Assembly (NCBI GenBank): GCA_903915615.1
Contig: CAIWTR010000081.1
Location: forward strand, 1-9,158
Direction of reading: 5' to 3'
DNA: 9,158 bases
DNA from: an uncultured Armatimonadota bacterium
Lineage (GTDB): Bacteria > Armatimonadota > Armatimonadia > Armatimonadales > Armatimonadaceae
Made by a program: the position numbers and the translations under genes. This document shows positions 5,571 through 9,158 of the stretch, piece by piece; positions within the stretch are counted from its first letter, which is position 1, and every line of letters begins with the position of its first letter. The notes beneath the pieces are model-generated. The model ran no database searches, had not been told where the DNA came from, and was given only the letters and a program-made list of their open reading frames with translations.

Positions 5571-6695
5571 CTACCCCAACCCAGCACACGGGCTACTCAC
5601 CACGCAGCCATCCGGTTCGCGGCAGTGGATAAACGCCCCGATGGCGCCATTTGGAACACGGGCGCGCACGCGCCCGCCGCGTGGCAGGGGGCCAAGCTCG
5701 ATGTTTGTCCAAGTGCGCTGCGGCCAAGGCTTATTATCTGCCTGCGTAAAGCTTAGCGTGACAAGGGCATCCGGGTGGACATTAATAAATCGGGCATCCA
5801 GAACATCGCTATCCACCTTAAAGGACACACACCGTCCCGGGTGGGCTTTCCGAAATGCGTGGAAGTCGGCATACCTGTGGAGCTCTTTTGGCATTTCGCC
5901 CTGGGTGTGGCCATGCGGCATGAATGGCATAAACGCCAGCGTCTTCTCCCCGCGGGTGAGGCCATGGCTCTGCTGCCACATCGGGGGCGTGAACGCAAAA
6001 TCCGTCGCACCGTTCATCCAAAGCATCGGCATTTTGGCATTTGAAAGGTACACGGATGGATCCCAAAGCTTCATCCACTTTTCACGGATCTCCCGCGGCG
6101 CTTTATCCAGCCCAAGGCCCGGCGAGTCGCCGATAAACCCGCAGCCGTACACCGGCATCGCGTAACGGAAGCGGGAATCGACACCCGCGACGATGCTCGT
6201 CAAAAATCCGCCCCAGGAGATGCCCGTGACGCCGATGCAATCCCGGCGGACATTTGGGAGCGATCGAAGGATGTTATGTGCGCGGATCACCGACTCGATG
6301 GCATGAAAGGTCCACTGATCTTCCGGGTTTTGATGGATGGTTTCGTACGCGCCCCAGCCCGCCGGACCGCCCATCGCATGCTGGTCACGCCGCTTTCCGC
6401 CATGGTCAGGCGTGTGCCCACAGGTGTCCATCGCGATCGCCGCGTAGCCGCGGTCTACCCACATTTTCACCCAGTGGGCGAATGCCGACCCGCCGCCACC
6501 ATGGATGAGGACAATCCCAGGGACGGGTTTCTCTTTGGATGCGCCATCGGGAACACCCATCCACGCGAAGACACGGGTGGGCTTTCCTTTATACGATGGG
6601 CCATCGTAGAAGAGGGAGCGGACCCCAGGTGCATCAAATCCGGGAGCCGGGTACTGCTGCGGATTACGGTCATTAATGGTCCAAGGCGTGCGCAT
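5571..6695 (-). CDS. Alpha/beta hydrolase, dienelactone hydrolase/acetyl-xylan-esterase-like
   Basis: About 374 residues counted from the ATG at 6695; a TTG at 6710 would add five, and neither start has a Shine-Dalgarno. Numbered from the ATG: an oxyanion-region motif PGIVLIHGGGG (59-69), then GYAAIAMDTCGH, then the nucleophile elbow GISWGG with Ser-160. The acid is probably Asp-232 in WMNGATDFAF and the base His-261 or His-263 in MPHGH. After the catalytic domain (ending about 280) comes a C-terminal beta-rich segment (about 290-374) with NVHPDALVTLSF and, near the end, GCVVSSP, as in several peptidase- or esterase-like hydrolases with a beta-sandwich appendage. No signal peptide is apparent, so it is probably cytoplasmic. 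Likely an ester hydrolase on carbohydrate or small organic esters; the substrate is not deducible. Divergent from rmuC. Confidence 0.82.
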   Translation of the reverse strand: MRTPWTINDRNPQQYPAPGFDAPGVRSLFYDGPSYKGKPTRVFAWMGVPDGASKEKPVPGIVLIHGGGGSAFAHWVKMWVDRGYAAIAMDTCGHTPDHGGKRRDQHAMGGPAGWGAYETIHQNPEDQWTFHAIESVIRAHNILRSLPNVRRDCIGVTGISWGGFLTSIVAGVDSRFRYAMPVYGCGFIGDSPGLGLDKAPREIREKWMKLWDPSVYLSNAKMPMLWMNGATDFAFTPPMWQQSHGLTRGEKTLAFMPFMPHGHTQGEMPKELHRYADFHAFRKAHPGRCVSFKVDSDVLDARFINVHPDALVTLSFTQADNKPWPQRTWTNIELGPLPRGGRVRARVPNGAIGAFIHCREPDGCVVSSPCAGLG

Positions 6696-6728
6696 GGCGC
6701 AGTCTATCAAGTGTGTGTCTAAGTGATG

Positions 6729-6757
6729 TTTTTCAAAGTTCTGATGCTCATGAAAAA
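6729..6757. promoter_or_regulatory. Inverted repeat in the divergent intergenic region
   Basis: TTTTTCA (6729-6735) and TGAAAAA (6751-6757) are perfect inverted copies 15 bases apart, just upstream of the hydrolase gene. They could be an operator for the divergent hydrolase/rmuC region or a hairpin in the hydrolase leader. Nothing else supports either role. Confidence 0.3.
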
Positions 6758-6816
6758 TAGTTTCAATCGGATGTCACGCCTGTCCACGCTGCTGCGATGA
6801 GTAGATAGGCGGCAAA

Positions 6817-6838
6817 CGGGGAATGGGTTCAAACCCCG
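6817..6838. other. GC hairpin with a tRNA T-arm-like sequence
   Basis: CGGGG (6817-6821) pairs with CCCCG (6834-6838) around a 12-base loop containing GGGTTCAAA, and is followed by a CTGCCA at 6842-6847. The stretch resembles a tRNA 3' end, but no matching acceptor strand or anticodon arm can be built upstream. It lies in the rmuC upstream region. Confidence 0.35.
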
Positions 6839-6841
6839 AAA

Positions 6842-6871
6842 CTGCCAATAATAAAGAAGCCGTGCTATCGT
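6842..6871 (+). promoter_or_regulatory. Weak candidate promoter of rmuC
   Basis: CTGCCA (6842-6847) and TATCGT (6866-6871), 18 bp apart, match the sigma70 boxes only partly. A TG one base before the -10 (6863-6864) gives an extended -10 element. The start would lie about 15 bases before the rmuC ATG, just ahead of its ribosome binding site. Confidence 0.25.
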
Positions 6872-6880
6872 ACGCGGGTC

Positions 6881-6885
6881 GGGAG
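6881..6885 (+). promoter_or_regulatory. Shine-Dalgarno site of rmuC
   Basis: GGGAG lies nine bases before the ATG at 6895, a good ribosome binding site that fixes the start of the gene. Confidence 0.65.
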
Positions 6886-6894
6886 ATTTGAAAC

Positions 6895-8523
6895 ATGGAC
6901 ACATCAGTGATGGCTGCGGCCGCAGGTGGAATGGTTTTCGGTGTCGGAGCAGCGGTTATCTTCCTGAACAGCCGGTTTGCAACGGAGCGCTCGGCAAAGA
7001 TCGCGGCTGAGGCAGCCCTAAAGCCTCTTCAGGACCAGCTGGCAAGCGTTCAAAAGGAAAAGCAGCAGCTAGATACCCGCATCACCGATGCGCAGGCGAG
7101 CGTCACAAAGGCTGCCGCGGATGTCGCAGCGGCAAAGGCCGACCTCCAAAATGCACAAAGCAAAGCGACAAGCCTGCAAACCGACATCAGCACGAAAGAA
7201 CAGCTCATCGCAGAAGTGAGCGCCATCCGCGATTCGCTCCAGGCACAGGTCGCGACGCTGAATGCCCAAAAGGATGCCTTGAATGTGAGCGAGACCGGGC
7301 TCAAGGGACGTATCGCGGGACTAGAGTCCCAGCTCGAGACGTTACGTGCTCAGCTACAGGACGCGAATAACCGGATTGCTGCTGCAAGAGCTGAGCTACG
7401 CACTGAAGAAGCGATGAAGGATTCCTACAAGCTCCTCGGAACCGAGATTGCAAAGGAACTCAAGGAGAAGATTCGTGAGGAGTCCGGCCAGGAGCTGGAG
7501 GAGCAGCGCAAGTCCATCGAGGAGCTGACAAAGCCATACACCGAAGCCATGGAAGCGCTCAAGGCTCAGACCGAGGAACTTCTGAAAGGCCGTACGGAAT
7601 CCGATGCCATCTTGAAGCAGCACATCGCCGATCTTGCCAAGCAAGCCGAGCAGATGACCCGTGTGTTCTCACGTCCGAAGGACCGTGGAAACTGGGGCGA
7701 GCTGCAGCTGGAAAATGTGGCTGAGAGCGTCGGCCTGCGTCTCGGCGTTGACTATGTCCGTCAGCAGCAGGTGCGCGTGGGAAACCAAACACTCATCCCG
7801 GATATGGTCGTCTCGCTCCCAAGCGGCAGCAAAGTGGTCATCGACTCAAAGATGCCGATTGACCAGTTTGACAAGGCGATGCAGGCGGAGTCTGAGGAGG
7901 AGCAGGTCGCATTGCTGCGTGAGCATGCCAAGGCGGTGCGTAAGCACATCGATGACCTCTCGGGCAAGCAGTATCACCATCACTTCAAGGGTGTGGACCA
8001 CGTGATTCTCTACCTCCCGACGGAGGCGCTCTACCACACGGCGATCGAGGCCGACCCTGACTTGATTAAGTACGGGCTGGATAAGCGCGTTGTGTTGACA
8101 TCCCCGGGACTGCTGATCGGTCTGCTGCGCACGACGGCATGGGTCATCAACCAGCATACCTTTGCACAAAATGTCGAGGAGATTCGCAAAGAGGGTGCCA
8201 ACCTCTATAAAGGCGTCGCGTCGTTTATCGGACACTTCCAGGCGGTCGGTAAGAGTATCTCGGCGGCGGCGGGCAAGTACAACGATGCGAGTGGAAGCTT
8301 GCAGCGCAGTGTGCTGGCGAAGGCACGCAATCTCCATAAGCTTGGCGTCGCGGATGCGCAGAGCCAGCTGCCGGATGTTTCGCCGCTTCTCCTCGAACCT
8401 ATGAAGGATGTTCAGCTTGATCAAAAGGTCTTGGATGCGATCGGGGCGGTGGATGACACGGTTTCCGATGACGATGCGCTGCTGTTGCTCGAGGGTGAAA
8501 GCGTATCCGATGACAGCGTCTGA
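6895..8523 (+). CDS. rmuC: DNA recombination protein RmuC
   Basis: A 542-residue RmuC family protein. Residues 6-24 form an N-terminal hydrophobic anchor. Residues 30 to about 255 are a long, Ala/Gln/Glu/Lys-rich coiled coil. From about 258 comes the RmuC domain, beginning with the hallmark RPKDRGNWGELQLENV (260-275). The PD-(D/E)xK-type nuclease core is visible as IPDMVV (Asp-303), followed by VVIDSKMP (Asp-317, Lys-319). Further conserved segments are HFKGVDHVILYLPTEALY and VLTSPGLLIGLLRTTAWV. In E. coli, RmuC limits sequence inversions at short inverted repeats and is presumed to act on DNA structures; homologues have also been linked to defence. The acidic tail (the last 25 residues, Asp/Glu-rich) is probably disordered. 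The gene is intact, with a clear Shine-Dalgarno, and transcribed away from the hydrolase. Confidence 0.95.
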   Translation: MDTSVMAAAAGGMVFGVGAAVIFLNSRFATERSAKIAAEAALKPLQDQLASVQKEKQQLDTRITDAQASVTKAAADVAAAKADLQNAQSKATSLQTDISTKEQLIAEVSAIRDSLQAQVATLNAQKDALNVSETGLKGRIAGLESQLETLRAQLQDANNRIAAARAELRTEEAMKDSYKLLGTEIAKELKEKIREESGQELEEQRKSIEELTKPYTEAMEALKAQTEELLKGRTESDAILKQHIADLAKQAEQMTRVFSRPKDRGNWGELQLENVAESVGLRLGVDYVRQQQVRVGNQTLIPDMVVSLPSGSKVVIDSKMPIDQFDKAMQAESEEEQVALLREHAKAVRKHIDDLSGKQYHHHFKGVDHVILYLPTEALYHTAIEADPDLIKYGLDKRVVLTSPGLLIGLLRTTAWVINQHTFAQNVEEIRKEGANLYKGVASFIGHFQAVGKSISAAAGKYNDASGSLQRSVLAKARNLHKLGVADAQSQLPDVSPLLLEPMKDVQLDQKVLDAIGAVDDTVSDDDALLLLEGESVSDDSV

Positions 8524-8900
8524 CACGCCTAAGTGAACATGTGATCTGTAAACCTGCTGAATGGACCATCGCAAATCCAGCGCATCCACGCTAGAGTAGA
8601 GTTTCCCTGACATCGCCGACTAGGTGTTAGGATGAACTAAAGGTCGTCAGCATTAAGCACAAATTCAGTTCGGTTCATATATCGGTAGGTGTGTCCGCAG
8701 TCAGCATTTCGTTTGTTGCGCTGGCGTTGGTCTCCACTGTAAAGGCTTATCACCAAGGGGCTTTGTGCATACTTCGTTCGTAAGCAATGTGGGCTCGCCG
8801 AATGAGCAAACGCCTGGAGCAACCGAAAGCCGCACATCTAAGTCCTTAAGGCACTGTCATTCCTATTTGCATAGCGCATGTTCTGACGGGCTAGCTGCGA
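8524..8900. other. Intergenic region without a convincing gene
   Basis: After rmuC about 380 bases hold no gene I can support. A 66-codon minus-strand frame (8637-8837) ends in a Cys/Arg-rich segment but matches no family and lacks a recognisable start context. An 8-bp palindrome CCTTAAGG occurs at 8844-8851. No T-run terminator was found after rmuC. Confidence 0.5.
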
Positions 8901-9158
8901 ATGTCGCTCGGTGGAAATTTGCCTGTGAATAAGCTATCCGATGCGTCAGTCGCTGACTTGGTCATTGATGCTGCAGAGTGCCAGAAGATTCTTGCATCCA
9001 CAAAGCAATTCTCATCCCGCCACGCGCTCCACAAGCTTGTTCTTGCCTTGGCCGTGTCACGCCGCAATACGTTGACGTTGCGTTTCCATACATTCATCAC
9101 CAGAGTGCTCGGGGTCTCAAAGCCAGCCTACTTTCATGGCGAAACGCGGAGCGGAGTC
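8901..9158 (+). CDS. Unrecognised ORF, cut by the right edge
   Basis: A frame opening at ATG 8901 (an in-frame TAG lies at 8892-8894) stays open for 86 codons to the end of the window. It begins MSLGGNLPVNKLSDASVADL. The visible part reads as mainly helical: a stretch rich in Ala, Asp and Leu (residues 10-30), then a basic segment with SSRHALHKLVLALAVSRRNT (40-60) and a hydrophobic/basic helix LRFHTFITRVLG. No signal peptide, motif or family is recognised. The opposite strand of part of this region is also open for 69 codons, but has less protein-like composition. A real gene is plausible because of the uninterrupted length; function unknown. Confidence 0.4.
   Translation, partial: MSLGGNLPVNKLSDASVADLVIDAAECQKILASTKQFSSRHALHKLVLALAVSRRNTLTLRFHTFITRVLGVSKPAYFHGETRSGV

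Noticed and set aside
5641..6165. Plus-strand ORF of 174 codons, and another at 6276-6722, opposite the hydrolase
   Set aside because: The minus-strand hydrolase has all its catalytic motifs in one frame; the plus-strand frames have no recognisable domain and are shadows.
7846..8613. Long minus-strand ORF (255 codons) opposite rmuC
   Set aside because: It lies almost wholly within rmuC and has Arg/Leu-rich composition typical of an antisense shadow frame.
8637..8837. Minus-strand 66-codon ORF with a Cys/Arg-rich end, considered as a zinc-ribbon or transposase fragment
   Set aside because: The Cys spacing does not form CxxC pairs, there is no ribosome binding site, and no inverted repeats or target duplications mark an insertion element.

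Overview
The window comes from a bacterium of moderately high GC, probably a Gram-negative-type (diderm) one: it encodes two lipoproteins with lipobox signal peptides and an RmuC protein. Nothing here fixes the phylum. The esterase and the glycine-rich lipoproteins would not be out of place in Verrucomicrobiota or Armatimonadota, but that is a guess. There are no rRNA genes, convincing tRNAs, CRISPR arrays or recognisable transposases.

Layout, left to right. (1) 1-780: a nucleotidyltransferase of the AbiEii/DUF1814 type, cut by the left edge and split by an in-frame TGA, so probably a pseudogene. (2) 960-2754: two tandem paralogous genes for secreted, glycine-linker lipoproteins of a family I do not recognise; their C-termini are built from about 22-residue repeats. 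(3) 2755-3058: a non-coding stretch with a possible terminator, four 11-bp repeats and an 8-bp palindrome. (4) 3059-3571: an intact ribbon-helix-helix plus DUF433-like antitoxin followed by only the first 29 codons of a DUF5615 PIN-like toxin. (5) 3594-3728: AT-richer DNA with a doubtful 44-codon ORF. (6) 3725-5531: a complete AbiEi/AbiEii pair (type IV toxin-antitoxin, phage abortive infection), genes overlapping by 17 bases. (7) 5571-6695, minus strand: an alpha/beta hydrolase of the dienelactone hydrolase/acetyl-xylan-esterase type. (8) 6895-8523: rmuC, divergent from the hydrolase. (9) 8524-9158: about 380 bases with no convincing gene, then an unrecognised ORF running off the right edge.

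Taken together, the first 5.5 kb looks like a toxin-antitoxin accessory region in which three systems have landed. In two of them the toxin is broken (nonsense codon; truncation) and only AbiE is intact. From 5.5 kb onward the window returns to ordinary chromosomal genes. The most unusual items are the lipoprotein pair with its repeat architecture, the orphaned antitoxin next to a toxin stub, and the 11-bp repeat cluster upstream of that antitoxin.
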